A stretch of DNA of 64,000 nucleotides from Acidimicrobiales bacterium (lineage in GTDB: Bacteria; Actinomycetota; Acidimicrobiia; Acidimicrobiales; DATDAH01). Below are positions 52,105 through 61,201 of this stretch, one piece after another. The notes beneath the pieces were generated by a model, which worked only from the letters and a program-made list of their open reading frames with translations, was not told the DNA's origin and did no database searches. The position numbers and the translations under genes are program-made. The first letter of the stretch is position 1, and each line of letters starts with the position of its first letter. The stretch lies in assembly GCA_016794585.1 (NCBI GenBank), contig JAEUJM010000046.1, positions 1-64,000 of the forward strand. The letters are read 5' to 3'.

Positions 52105-52578
52105 ATGGACGCCCCCGGTCTGCCGGCCGAGCTCGAGACCCTCGCCTTCCTCCTCGGGGACTGGGTCGGGGAGGGCGAGGGCGTGTACCCCACCATCGAG
52201 TCGTTCGGGTACCACGAGGAGGTGCGCTTCTGGCAAGTGGGCAAGCCCTTCCTCGCCTACACCCAGCGCACCCGCCACGCCGACGACGGCCGCCCGCTGC
52301 ACGCCGAGATGGGCTACCTCCGCCCCTTCGGCGCCGACGGCGTCGAGCTCTCCCTCGCCCATCCCACCGGGGTCACCGAGATCGCGGTGGGCACCGTCAT
52401 CGGCGGGCGCATCGACCTCGCCAGCACCGTCGTGGCGCTGACGCCCACGGCCAAGGAGGTCACGGCAGTCGAGCGCACCATCGAGGTCGACGGTGACCAT
52501 CTGACATACACGCTGCGCATGGCCGCGGTGGGCCAACCGCTCCAGCACCACCTGTCCGCCAGCTTGCGCAGGGCGTGA
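52105..52578 (+). CDS. Nitrobindin-like heme-binding beta-barrel protein
   Basis: 157 residues of the FABP-like nitrobindin/THAP4 family. FLLGDWVGEGEGVYPTIESFGYHEEVRF near the start contains G-x-W-x-G-x-G, and QPLQHHLSASLRRA at the end supplies the candidate proximal heme His. Related proteins bind ferric heme and scavenge NO or peroxynitrite. TACCGT (52092-52097) is seven bases before ATG, so a GTG at 52096 lying within it is rejected as start. Confidence 0.85.
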   Translation: MDAPGLPAELETLAFLLGDWVGEGEGVYPTIESFGYHEEVRFWQVGKPFLAYTQRTRHADDGRPLHAEMGYLRPFGADGVELSLAHPTGVTEIAVGTVIGGRIDLASTVVALTPTAKEVTAVERTIEVDGDHLTYTLRMAAVGQPLQHHLSASLRRA

Positions 52579-52657
52579 CACCCTTGGGGGTGCGTCGGAC
52601 CGGGTAACGTCCCGTACTGAACGCTGTTAACCAAGCAACCACATCGGGGGGACCGGG

Positions 52658-54022
52658 GTGATCCGAGCGGCACGCACGCGGGCGGCGCTGGTCGTCGTCG
52701 CGCTCGTCGCCCTGACCGCCACCGCGGCCGCCGCCTGCACCGAGACCGTGCAGCGCTCGGCCACCGGCCCGCCGGCATCCAACGCCACCGGTGACACCAT
52801 CCCCACCACCGCCCCCGACGGGGCCGTCATCGAGGGCTACGGGGGGCGGGAGGCCAGCTTCGGCACCGTGCCCGACGAGACCGCCGAGGCCACGGGCACC
52901 CCGATCCGCATCGGCATGATCAACCAGGAGGACACGCCCCTCGGCTCGTTCCCCGAGCTGCGACTCGCGGTCGAGGCCGGCGTCGAGTGGATCAACACCG
53001 AGCTCGGCGGCGTGGACGGCCGACCCCTCGAGCTGCGCCCCTGCATCACCAACTTCTCGGTCGAGCGCTCGCAGGCGTGCGCTCAGCAGATGGTGCGAGA
53101 CGAGGTGGTGGCGGTGCTCGGCGGCATCGACATCACCTCGAACGGCTCCATCCCCATCCTCGAGCAGAACGAGCTGCCCTACGTCGGGGGCATCCCCATC
53201 AACCTCGACGAAGAGCGCAGCCCGATCTCGTTCCAGTTCAGCGGCGGCACGCCCGGGGCGTTCACCGCGTTCGCCTGGTACGCCGCCGAGGTCCTCGAGG
53301 CCGAGCACATCGCCGTCGTCTACGCCGAGTACCCGCCCATCCAGACCGCCGCACAGGACTACGGGGTCACCGTCGCCGAGAACCTCGGCGTCGACGAGGT
53401 GAGCGAGGTGGCCTTCGGGCTGTCGACCACCGACTTCCTGCCCGTCCTCCAGGAGGCCAACCAGGGCGACCCGGACGCGATCCTCCTCGGCGCCGCCGAC
53501 ACCTCCTGCGTGCCTGCGATGCAGGGCGCCCGGGACCTCGGCATCACGGCCCCCCTGTTCCTGGTGGGCTCCTGCGCCGCCCCCTCGATCATCGCCGAGG
53601 CGGGTCGCGAGGCCACCGAGGGCCGCATCTTCAACATCGAGGGCCAGATCGACACCGAGGAGGACAGCACCGCGGCGGTCGACGGCGCCCTCTACGCCCT
53701 GGCCATCCTCAAGTACGCCGACGGGCTGGCCCCGGCCGGTGCGGGCACCGTGTCGTTCCGGGGCCTCATGAACCTCTACGCGGTGATGACCCGGATCGGG
53801 GCCGACGACCTGTCGCCCGCGACCATCATCGATGACTTCCGGGCCTCGGTCGACACCCCGAGCTTCAACGGCCACCCCTACACCTGCGCCACCCCCCAGG
53901 TGCCCGGCCTTCCGTCGCTGTGCGCACCCCAGCAGGTGCTGGTCGAGCAGCGCGACGGCGCCCTCCACGAGGTGTCGGACGGCTGGGTGCCCGTGCCCGA
54001 GATCCTGGCCGCCGATGGGTGA
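52658..54022 (+). CDS. ABC transporter substrate-binding protein, branched-chain amino-acid type
   Basis: 454 residues. Signal peptide ending TATAAAAC, plausibly a lipobox. Type I periplasmic-binding fold of the LivJ/Peripla_BP_6 family: IRIGMINQEDTPLGSFPELRLAVEAGVEWINTELGGVDGRPLEL, then AVLGGIDITSNGSIPILEQNELPYVGG. Ligand unknown; the family includes receptors for amino acids, urea and aromatic acids. GTG with a G-rich site upstream. The permease gene overlaps it by eight bases. Confidence 0.88.
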   Translation: MIRAARTRAALVVVALVALTATAAAACTETVQRSATGPPASNATGDTIPTTAPDGAVIEGYGGREASFGTVPDETAEATGTPIRIGMINQEDTPLGSFPELRLAVEAGVEWINTELGGVDGRPLELRPCITNFSVERSQACAQQMVRDEVVAVLGGIDITSNGSIPILEQNELPYVGGIPINLDEERSPISFQFSGGTPGAFTAFAWYAAEVLEAEHIAVVYAEYPPIQTAAQDYGVTVAENLGVDEVSEVAFGLSTTDFLPVLQEANQGDPDAILLGAADTSCVPAMQGARDLGITAPLFLVGSCAAPSIIAEAGREATEGRIFNIEGQIDTEEDSTAAVDGALYALAILKYADGLAPAGAGTVSFRGLMNLYAVMTRIGADDLSPATIIDDFRASVDTPSFNGHPYTCATPQVPGLPSLCAPQQVLVEQRDGALHEVSDGWVPVPEILAADG

Positions 54023-56051
54023 CCAGCTCCTGCTCGGCCTCGGCGCCGGGTCGGTCATCGCCAGCCTGGCCCTCGGCCTGGTGGTCGCCTACCGCGCCTC
54101 CGGCGTGGTCAACTTCGCCCACGCCGCCCTCGGCATGTACGTGGCCTTCGCCTACTTCGAGCTGCGGCGCACCGGCGACCTCGTCCTGCCCATCCTGGGC
54201 CTGCCCGAGCGGGTCGGCCTCTTCCCGGTGCACACCGACGAGGCGACGGGCCTCACCACCAACGTCCCCACCGAGGTGACGGCGCTCGCCATCTGCCTCG
54301 TGCTCGGCGCCGGCGCCGGCCTCATCGTCTACCTGCTGATCTTCCGGGCGCTGCGCCACGCGCCGGCGCTGGCCCGGGTGGTCGCGTCGCTCGGCCTCCT
54401 GCTCTACCTGCTGGCGCTCGCCGGCATCCGCTTCGGCGGCTCGAGCGCGGCCACGGGCGGGACCACCGAGCACGTCCTGCCCGCCCGGGTGGTCCGGGTC
54501 CTCGGGACCACCATCCCCCAGGACCGCCTCTGGCTGCTCGGGCTGACCGTCGCCGCCACGCTGGGCCTCTCGGCCCTGTACCGCTGGACGCGCTTCGGCC
54601 TCAGCACCCGGGCCGCCGCCGAGAACGAGAAGGGCGCCCTGCTCCTCGGGGTCTCCCCCGACTGGGTCGGCACCCTCAACTGGATGATCGCCGGCGCCCT
54701 CGCCGGCGGGGCGGTGATCCTCGTGTCGGGGGCCGGCGTCGTGCGCCTCTCGCCCGCCGAGGTCGCCTTCCTCATCGTGCCGGCGCTCGCCGCCGCCCTC
54801 GTCGGCGGGTTCGAGTCCTTCGTCATCACCGCCGCCGCCGGCGTCGCCATCGGGGTGGCACAGTCCGGCCTGGTCAAGCTCCAGGGTGACTGGACGTGGC
54901 TCCCCGACGTGGGCCTCCAGCAGGGCCTGCCGCTGGTGGTCATCCTCGTCACCATGGCCGTGCGGGGCCAGACCCTGCCCACGCGCGGCACCCTCTCGGT
55001 GGGCCGGTTCCCCCGCTCGCCACGCCCGGTCGCCGTGGGCCGCACCGCGGCGGTGCTCGTGGCCGTCACCGCCCTCGGCCTGCTCACCCTCGGCAGCGAC
55101 GCCCGCGCCGCCATCATCACCACCACCATCGCCACCCTCGTGTGCCTCTCGATCGTGGTGCTCACGGGCTACGTCGGCCAGATCTCGCTCGCGCCCCTCG
55201 CCTTCGCCGGCGTGGCCGCCTTCTCCATGGTCAAGCTCACCAACGACTTCGGGGTGCCGTTCCCCATCGCCCCCCTCCTGGGGGCGCTCATCGCCGCCGG
55301 GGTCGGCGCGCTCGCCGGGCTGCCTGCCGTGCGCGTGCGCGGCCTCAACCTGGCCATCGTCACCCTCGCCGCCGCGGTCGCCATCGAGGAGCTGATCTTC
55401 AAGTGGGACTGGTTCACCGGCGGCCTGGGGGGCAGCACCGTCCCCGAGCCCACCCTGTTCGGCATCGACCTCGGGATCTCCGCCCGCGGCGACGCCTATC
55501 CCCGTCCGGCCTTCGGCCTCCTGTGCCTCGCCGTGGTCGCCGCCTGCGGGATCTTCGTGGCCGCGCTGCGCCGCAGCCCCACCGGCCTGCGCTGGCTGGC
55601 CGTGCGGGCCAACGAACGGGCCGCGTCCGCCGCCGGCGTCGACGTCGCCCGGGCCAAGCTGGCCGCGTTCGCGGTGTCGTCGTTCCTCGTGGGCCTCGCC
55701 GGCTCGCTGCTCGCCTACCAGCGCCAGAACCTGTCGGTGAGCAGCTTCACCGTCTTCCAGTCGCTCGGCTACCTGGCCGTCACCTACATCGGCGGCGTGG
55801 CCAGCATCGCCGGCGCCCTGCTCGCCGGCGCGCTGACCCAGGGCGGGCTCGTCACCGAGCTCACCGGCGGCGACGCCACTTCGCAGTACCAGTTCGCCCT
55901 CAACGGGGTGGTGCTGATCGTGGTGGCCATCGTCTACCAGGACGGCCTGGCCGGCGCCCTCGGGCGCCTCTGGGAACGGGTGGTCGGAGGGCGGCTCAGC
56001 CGGTCCAGCCCGGCACGCCCTCGTCCAGCTCGACCTCGACCGAGTTCATGA
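54015..56051 (+). CDS. Fused LivH-LivM branched-chain-type ABC permease
   Basis: 678 residues made of two permeases in one chain. Residues 1-320 match LivH (SVIASLALGLVVAYRASGVVNFAHAALGMY; NEKGALLLGVSPDWVGTLNWMIAGALAG). Residues 345-650 match LivM (LVCLSIVVLTGYVGQISLAPLAFAGVAAF; VRANERAASAAGVDVARAKLAAFAVSSFLVGLAGSL). Normally these are separate subunits; the fusion makes the heterodimer from one polypeptide. No LivG/LivF ATPase genes follow. The 3' end overlaps the convergent gene by 56 bp. Confidence 0.9.
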   Translation: MGDQLLLGLGAGSVIASLALGLVVAYRASGVVNFAHAALGMYVAFAYFELRRTGDLVLPILGLPERVGLFPVHTDEATGLTTNVPTEVTALAICLVLGAGAGLIVYLLIFRALRHAPALARVVASLGLLLYLLALAGIRFGGSSAATGGTTEHVLPARVVRVLGTTIPQDRLWLLGLTVAATLGLSALYRWTRFGLSTRAAAENEKGALLLGVSPDWVGTLNWMIAGALAGGAVILVSGAGVVRLSPAEVAFLIVPALAAALVGGFESFVITAAAGVAIGVAQSGLVKLQGDWTWLPDVGLQQGLPLVVILVTMAVRGQTLPTRGTLSVGRFPRSPRPVAVGRTAAVLVAVTALGLLTLGSDARAAIITTTIATLVCLSIVVLTGYVGQISLAPLAFAGVAAFSMVKLTNDFGVPFPIAPLLGALIAAGVGALAGLPAVRVRGLNLAIVTLAAAVAIEELIFKWDWFTGGLGGSTVPEPTLFGIDLGISARGDAYPRPAFGLLCLAVVAACGIFVAALRRSPTGLRWLAVRANERAASAAGVDVARAKLAAFAVSSFLVGLAGSLLAYQRQNLSVSSFTVFQSLGYLAVTYIGGVASIAGALLAGALTQGGLVTELTGGDATSQYQFALNGVVLIVVAIVYQDGLAGALGRLWERVVGGRLSRSSPARPRPARPRPSS

Positions 56052-56541
56052 GCCCCGCCAGCATCCGGTAGTAGCCGACGAGCAGGGTCAGCTCGACGAG
56101 CTCGGGCTCGGCCCACGTGGCCGCGAGGGCGATCCACGTGTCCTGGCTGATCTTGTCGTGGGCGCACAGCTCGTCCACGGCGTCGACCACCGCCCGCTCG
56201 TGGTCGGTCCACTCGCCCACCAGTGCCGGTGTGCGCAGCTCGGTGATGTGACGGTCGTCGAGGCCGACCTCACGCCCGAGCAGGGTGTGCTGGCCCCACT
56301 CGTACTCGGCCTCGGTGCGCCACGCGGTGCGCAGGATGGCGATCTCGCGGACGCGGGGGTCGAGGGTCCCCTCGAAGAGGAAGACCCGCCCGAGACGCAG
56401 GGCTCGGCGGGACAGGTCGGGGTGGTAGGCGAGGGTGCCGAAGAGGTTGGCGGGTGACGCGGAGCCGGTCGATCTGGCCCCTTCGATGATCTTCTGGCCG
56501 ACGGGGTCGTCCGAGGACCTGAGGGGATCGATGCGCGCCAC
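55996..56541 (-). CDS. Carboxymuconolactone decarboxylase (CMD/AhpD-like) family protein
   Basis: 181 residues. CMD core: NLFGTLAYHPDLSRRALRLGRVFLFEGTLDPRVREIAILRTAWRTEAEYEWGQHTLLGREVGL. The AhpD C-x-x-C pair is absent, and E-Y-E-W-x-x-H occupies the site, as in many actinobacterial CMD proteins, so peroxidase-type disulfide chemistry is unlikely. Its last 56 bp overlap the convergent permease gene. Twelve bp from the epimerase gene behind it, same strand. Confidence 0.85.
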   Translation of the reverse strand: MARIDPLRSSDDPVGQKIIEGARSTGSASPANLFGTLAYHPDLSRRALRLGRVFLFEGTLDPRVREIAILRTAWRTEAEYEWGQHTLLGREVGLDDRHITELRTPALVGEWTDHERAVVDAVDELCAHDKISQDTWIALAATWAEPELVELTLLVGYYRMLAGLMNSVEVELDEGVPGWTG

Positions 56542-56552
56542 CGTCCCCTCCC

Positions 56553-57020
56553 CTACTCCTGGACCAGCTCGATCAGGGTGCCGAAGGCCGTCTTCGGGTG
56601 GACGAACGCCACCGTCGTGCCTCGCGAGCCCGGTCGGGGGGCCTCGTCGATGACCCGGCCGCCGGCGTCCTTCACAGCCTGGAGGGCCACGCCGCAGTCG
56701 GCCACGCGGTAGCCGATGTGGTGCAGGCCCTCGCCCTTCTTCTCCAGGTACTTGGCCACCGGCGAGTCGTCGCGGGTGGGGGTGAGCAGCTGGATGTAGG
56801 ACTCGGCCACGGCGAGGAGCGCCTCCTCCACGCCGTCGCTGTCGACCACCTCGCGGTGCTCGACGGTGGCGCCGAAGGTCCCGCGGTAGTAGTCGATGGC
56901 CGCCCCGAGGTCGTTCACGGCGATGGCGACGTGGTCGATCTCGGTGAGCAGCGGGCCGGTGCCCTGACCCGACTCCTGCTGCTGGGCCTGCTCACCGGGC
57001 ATGCGGGCTTGGATTGCCAT
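56553..57020 (-). CDS. Methylmalonyl/ethylmalonyl-CoA epimerase
   Basis: 155 residues of the glyoxalase/VOC fold. Metal ligands: His in EIDHVAIAV, His in LHHIGYRV, Glu in GTLIELVQE. It interconverts the 2R and 2S epimers of (m)ethylmalonyl-CoA. AAGGAGG lies nine bases before the ATG. It is 14 bp after the crotonyl-CoA carboxylase/reductase gene, which makes (2S)-ethylmalonyl-CoA, so epimerising that product is a likely job. Confidence 0.9.
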   Translation of the reverse strand: MAIQARMPGEQAQQQESGQGTGPLLTEIDHVAIAVNDLGAAIDYYRGTFGATVEHREVVDSDGVEEALLAVAESYIQLLTPTRDDSPVAKYLEKKGEGLHHIGYRVADCGVALQAVKDAGGRVIDEAPRPGSRGTTVAFVHPKTAFGTLIELVQE

Positions 57021-57034
57021 CTGTCTCGTCCTCC

Positions 57035-58375
57035 TTAGGCGCCGTGGCGGCGGAACAGGGTGATCTTGTCCTCGCCGACCTTCTCGCGGAACTCGGGGTC
57101 GTCGATGCCGAGGCCCTCCTCGGGGGCGAGGCACAGCACCCCGATCTTTCCCTCGTGGAGGTTGTGGTGGACCTGGTAGGCGGCCTCGCCGACCTCGCTC
57201 AGGGGGTACACCGCCGAGAGGATGGGCTGGACCTTGCCCTCGGAGATGAGGCGGTTGGCCTCCCACGACTCCTTGTAGTTGGCGAAGTGGGAGCTGACGA
57301 TGCGCTTCAGCTTCATCCAGAGGTGGCGGTTGTCGTACTCGATCATGTAGCCGCTGGTGGCGGCGCAGGTGACGATGGTGCCGCCGCGGGCGGTGACGAA
57401 GACGGACGCGCCGAAGGTCTGCCGGCCGGGGTGCTCGAACACGATGTCGACGTCACGGCCGATGAGGCCGCGGATGTCCTTGCCCAGCCGGCGCCACTCG
57501 GCCTCGTCCTGGGTGTGCTCGTCCTTCCAGAACTTGTAGCCCGCCGCCTTGCGGTCGATGGTGTGCTCGCACCCGAGCTCGTGCAGCAGCTCGGCCTTCT
57601 CGGGCGACGACACGACGCCGACGGGGGTGCCGCCGCCGTTGAGGACGTACTGCACGGCGTAGCCACCGAGGCCACCGACCGCGCCCCAGATGAGCACCGC
57701 GTCGCCCTGGCGCATCTGCACCGCGTTCGGGCTGACCAGCATGCGGTAGCTGGTGGAGTTGGTCAGGCCGTTGCAGGCCGCCTCTTCCCACGTGAGGTGC
57801 TTGGGCTTCGGCATGAGCTGGTTGGCCTTGACCACGGCGAGGTCGGCCAGGCCGCCGAAGTTGGTCTCGAAGCCCCAGATGCGCTGGTTGGTGGCCAACA
57901 TGGAGTCGTCGTGGGCCGACGGGTCCTGGTCGTCCACGTGGTTGCAGTGGACGGTGACCTTGTCGCCCGGCTTCCAGTTGCGCACCGCGGAGCCCACCTG
58001 GAGCACGACGCCCGAGGCGTCCGAGCCGACCACGTGGTAGGGCAGGTCGTGGCGGGCGCCCCACTGGCTCTCCTTGCCGAGGCGCGAGAGGAAGCCGAAG
58101 GTGGGCAGCGGCTCGAAGATGGAGGTCCAGACGGTGTTGAAGTTGATGGACGAGGCCATCACGGCCACGTAGGCCTCGTCAGGGGCCAGTTCGGGGCGGG
58201 CGACCTCTTCGACGTGGAGGGACTGGCGGGGGTCCTTGTCCTCCGACGCCACCCCCTCCCACATCGCCATCTCGTCCTTCTTGACGAGGGCGGCCCGGTA
58301 GGAGTCGGGGAGCGGGAGGGCGGCGATCTCGTCGCCGGAGGCGCCCGCCTGGATGGCTTCAAGGATCTTGTCCAT
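57035..58375 (-). CDS. ccr: Crotonyl-CoA carboxylase/reductase
   Basis: NADPH-dependent reductive carboxylation of crotonyl-CoA to ethylmalonyl-CoA. 446 residues of the medium-chain dehydrogenase type with the Ccr-specific N-terminus. Typical segments: VMASSINFNTVWTSIFEP, HVVGSDASGVV, GFETNFGGLADLAVVKANQLMPKPKHLTWEEAAC, nucleotide motif IWGAVGGLGGYA, and FEHPGRQTFGASVFV. TACCTT eight bases before ATG suggests a leaderless start. With the epimerase it suggests an ethylmalonyl-CoA pathway or ethylmalonyl-CoA supply. Confidence 0.92.
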   Translation of the reverse strand: MDKILEAIQAGASGDEIAALPLPDSYRAALVKKDEMAMWEGVASEDKDPRQSLHVEEVARPELAPDEAYVAVMASSINFNTVWTSIFEPLPTFGFLSRLGKESQWGARHDLPYHVVGSDASGVVLQVGSAVRNWKPGDKVTVHCNHVDDQDPSAHDDSMLATNQRIWGFETNFGGLADLAVVKANQLMPKPKHLTWEEAACNGLTNSTSYRMLVSPNAVQMRQGDAVLIWGAVGGLGGYAVQYVLNGGGTPVGVVSSPEKAELLHELGCEHTIDRKAAGYKFWKDEHTQDEAEWRRLGKDIRGLIGRDVDIVFEHPGRQTFGASVFVTARGGTIVTCAATSGYMIEYDNRHLWMKLKRIVSSHFANYKESWEANRLISEGKVQPILSAVYPLSEVGEAAYQVHHNLHEGKIGVLCLAPEEGLGIDDPEFREKVGEDKITLFRRHGA

Positions 58376-58383
58376 GGGGGCCG

Positions 58384-58389
58384 AAGGTA
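58384..58389 (-). promoter_or_regulatory. Leaderless -10 element of ccr
   Basis: TACCTT on the minus strand, eight bases before ATG at 58375. Confidence 0.55.
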
Positions 58390-58533
58390 GCGGGCCGATC
58401 GGGGCGGGGCCGATTCGTGCGGGCGCGGCCCTACCACGGAGAGCACTCGCGCGCTACGCTGAGTGGTCGACGGATCGGGACCGCAACTTGAGCGGTTCTT
58501 CGTCCGCACCACACGGCAAGCGAGGTACCGGCG

Positions 58534-59880
58534 ATGGCACTCACCCCTGAGGACATCGAACAGCACATCTTCAAGGTCTCCCGCCGCGGCTACGACAAGG
58601 TCGAAGTCGACCGCTTCCTGGGAGAGGTGGCCAAGAGCTACCGGGACCTCCACCAGCGCGCCGACGAAGCCGAGAAGGCCGCCGCCGGGCCGGCCGAGCT
58701 GCCCGTGCGTGTCCCCGGCGCCACCACCGAGGGTGGCGGCGCCCTTTTCTCCCTGGACCGCACCCCGGAACCGACGGCCCCCCTCGTGGTCGAGGTGGCG
58801 CCCGAGCCCGCCCCCGCCGTCGAGCCCGCCGCGGTCGACCCGGCGCCGGGTGGGGACGACTTCCAGCGCCTCGGCAGCGAAGTGGCCGACGTCTTGCGCA
58901 CGGCCCACGCGTCCGTGGCCCAGCTGCGCCACGAGGCCGAGGTCGAGGCAGCCATCACCCGCCAGCGCGCCGAGCGGGAGGTGGCCGACCTGCGCCGCGA
59001 CGCCGAGGTGCAGGCGGCACTCGTGCGCCAGGCCGCCGAACGCGACGTCGCGGTGCTGCGGGCCGACGCCGAGGGGTACGCCTCGCGCCTGCGGGCCGAG
59101 GCCGACGAGTACGCCGCCCAGGTACACGTCGACACCGATCGGGCCGCCACCGAGCGCGCCGCGGCCGCGGCACTCGCCCTCGAGCAGGCCGAGCGCCGCC
59201 TCACCGAGGCCCGCATCGCCGCCGACGCCGTGCTGGCCGAGGCCGACCAGCGCGCCGCGGCCATCCTCCGAGATGCCGAGGTCGAGGCCCTGGCCCGCCG
59301 GGCCGAGCTCGAAGCCGAGTCCGCCCGCGCCGACGCGGAGGCCACGGCCCGCCGCGAGGAGCTCCTGGCCGACGCCGAGCGCCGCCTGGATCTCGCCGCC
59401 GGCACCGAGGCCGCGCTCCGCGCCCGCCTGGTGGCGGCCCACGGCGACCTCGGCGCCACCCTGGCCAAGTTCCCCGAGCCCTCGCCAGCCGCCCCGGCTC
59501 CCGACCTCGAGCCAGAGCCCCAGACCGAGACCGAGACCGAGACCGAGACGCCGGTCGCCCCCCGGGTCGACCTCACTGGCGCCGGCGACGACGTGGTCCT
59601 CGATCTCACCGAGGACGCCGAGGATGCACCCGCCGCCGCCGAGCCCCCCGTGCCCCCGGGCTGGCCCGGTGCCCCACCGGCCACCGGCCGCCTCGACGAC
59701 CTGTTCGGCGACCACCGTTCCGCCGACCCCACGCCCCTCGCCGCCGAGGGGAGGGTGGCCGCGCCCGAGGCGCCGCTGGCACCGGCCGTCGACACCGACC
59801 CGCTGCCCGACATCGTGCGCAACGCCATCGGTCGCGCCGTGCAGAGCGCGGTCGACCGCAGCGACACCGACCCCGCCTGA
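58534..59880 (+). CDS. DivIVA-domain coiled-coil protein
   Basis: 448 residues. N-terminal DivIVA lipid-binding domain LTPEDIEQHIFKVSRRGYDKVEVDRFLGEVAKSYRDL, a Pro-rich linker, a coiled coil at about 110-310 with many Ala/Glu/Arg heptads, then an acidic Pro-rich tail with a (Thr-Glu) repeat encoded by tandem GAGACC. DivIVA/Wag31 proteins mark curved membrane at poles and septa. TACGCT at 58455-58460 may drive it with a leader of about 65 nt. GAGGT lies upstream of ATG. Confidence 0.87.
   Translation: MALTPEDIEQHIFKVSRRGYDKVEVDRFLGEVAKSYRDLHQRADEAEKAAAGPAELPVRVPGATTEGGGALFSLDRTPEPTAPLVVEVAPEPAPAVEPAAVDPAPGGDDFQRLGSEVADVLRTAHASVAQLRHEAEVEAAITRQRAEREVADLRRDAEVQAALVRQAAERDVAVLRADAEGYASRLRAEADEYAAQVHVDTDRAATERAAAAALALEQAERRLTEARIAADAVLAEADQRAAAILRDAEVEALARRAELEAESARADAEATARREELLADAERRLDLAAGTEAALRARLVAAHGDLGATLAKFPEPSPAAPAPDLEPEPQTETETETETPVAPRVDLTGAGDDVVLDLTEDAEDAPAAAEPPVPPGWPGAPPATGRLDDLFGDHRSADPTPLAAEGRVAAPEAPLAPAVDTDPLPDIVRNAIGRAVQSAVDRSDTDPA
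59521..59550 (+). repeat. Hexanucleotide repeat in the DivIVA gene
   Basis: About four tandem GAGACC units encode the alternating Thr-Glu stretch of the acidic tail. Such a repeat can change length by slippage without breaking the frame, since its unit is six bases. Confidence 0.7.
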
Positions 59881-59971
59881 CGGGCCCGCCGCCAGTTTCT
59901 TTCGCGAGAACCCGGCCCGTACACTCGCGCCCACCACGAAGCCTGCACGAGGCACCGGGAGGAATCCACCC

Positions 59972-61153
59972 ATGGCTGGTTCTGTCATTCTCACTGGGGC
60001 ACGCACGCCCGTCGGCAAGCTCTCGGGCGCACTCGCGTCGTTCGCCGCCACCGACCTCGGCGGGTTCGCCATCAAGGCCGCCCTCGAGAAGGCCGGCCTG
60101 TCGCCCGAGCAGGTCGACTACGTGATCATGGGCCACGTGCTCCAGGCCGGCGCCGGTCAGATCACCGCCCGCCAGGCCGGGGTGAACGCCGGCATCCCGA
60201 TGTCGGTGCCCGCCACCACCATCAACAAGGTGTGCCTCTCGGGCCTCAACGCGATCCACCTCGCCGACCTCATGGTCCAGTCCGGCGAGGCCGACATCGT
60301 CGTGGCCGGCGGTATGGAGTCGATGACCAACGCCCCGTACCTCCTTCCCGGCGCCCGCCAGGGCTACCGCCTCGGCGACAAGAGCGTCGTCGACTCGATG
60401 ATGTACGACGGCCTCTTCTGCGCCTTCGACCAGGTGGCCATGGGCGCCGGCACCGAGAAGTACGCGGCGTCCGCCGGCCTCGAGCGCGGCCCGCAGGACG
60501 AGCTCGCCGCCGCCTCCCACGAGCGGGCCGCCCGGGCCGCCAAGGACGGCAAGTTCGACGACGAGATCGTTCCCGTCGAGGTGCCGCAGCGCAAGGGCGA
60601 CCCCGTCGTGGTCACCACCGACGAGGGCGTCCGCGGTGACACCACCGTCGAGTCCCTCGGCGGCCTGCGCCCCGCGTTCGACAAGGCCGGCAACATCACC
60701 GCCGGCAACGCCTCGCAGATCTCCGACGGCGGCGCCGCGGTGATCGTCACCTCGAAGGCCAAGGCCGAGGAGCTGGGCATCACGCCGCTCGGCGAGATCG
60801 TCAGCTACGGCCAGGTGGCCGGCCCCGACCCGTCGCTGCTCAGCCAGCCGGCACGCGCCATCCAGGCCGCGGCCGCCCGGGTCGACATGGCCATCTCGGA
60901 CATCGACCTGTTCGAGCTGAACGAGGCCTTCGCCGCCGTCGGCGTGCAGTCCATGGCCGACCTCGGCATCACCGGCGACGTCACCAACGTGAACGGCGGC
61001 GCCATCGCCATCGGCCACCCGGTCGGCATGTCCGGCACCCGCGTTGCGCTCACCGTGCTCAACGAGCTCCAGCGTCGCGGCGGCGGCGTCGGCGCGGCCG
61101 CGCTCTGCGGCGGCGGCGGCCAGGGCGACGGCATCATCGTCAAGACCCTCTAG
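59972..61153 (+). CDS. Acetyl-CoA C-acetyltransferase (thiolase)
   Basis: Condenses or cleaves acetoacetyl-CoA. 393 residues. Acyl-accepting Cys in [12 protein letters not shown] (about 88), active His in [15 protein letters not shown], second Cys in [16 protein letters not shown] lies eight bases before the ATG. TACACT (59920-59925) is a likely -10 with a leader of about 40 nt. Acetoacetyl-CoA made here could feed crotonyl-CoA and the nearby Ccr. Confidence 0.94.
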   Translation: MAGSVILTGARTPVGKLSGALASFAATDLGGFAIKAALEKAGLSPEQVDYVIMGHVLQAGAGQITARQAGVNAGIPMSVPATTINKVCLSGLNAIHLADLMVQSGEADIVVAGGMESMTNAPYLLPGARQGYRLGDKSVVDSMMYDGLFCAFDQVAMGAGTEKYAASAGLERGPQDELAAASHERAARAAKDGKFDDEIVPVEVPQRKGDPVVVTTDEGVRGDTTVESLGGLRPAFDKAGNITAGNASQISDGGAAVIVTSKAKAEELGITPLGEIVSYGQVAGPDPSLLSQPARAIQAAAARVDMAISDIDLFELNEAFAAVGVQSMADLGITGDVTNVNGGAIAIGHPVGMSGTRVALTVLNELQRRGGGVGAAALCGGGGQGDGIIVKTL

Positions 61154-61201
61154 TCCCGGCCACCTGCGCCCGCCGTTCGCCCGGCCCGCCATGATGGGCC
61201 C

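Noticed and set aside
59521-59550. Tandem GAGACC units as a CRISPR or regulatory repeat
   Set aside because: They lie in frame inside the DivIVA gene and encode a Thr-Glu stretch; there are no spacers.
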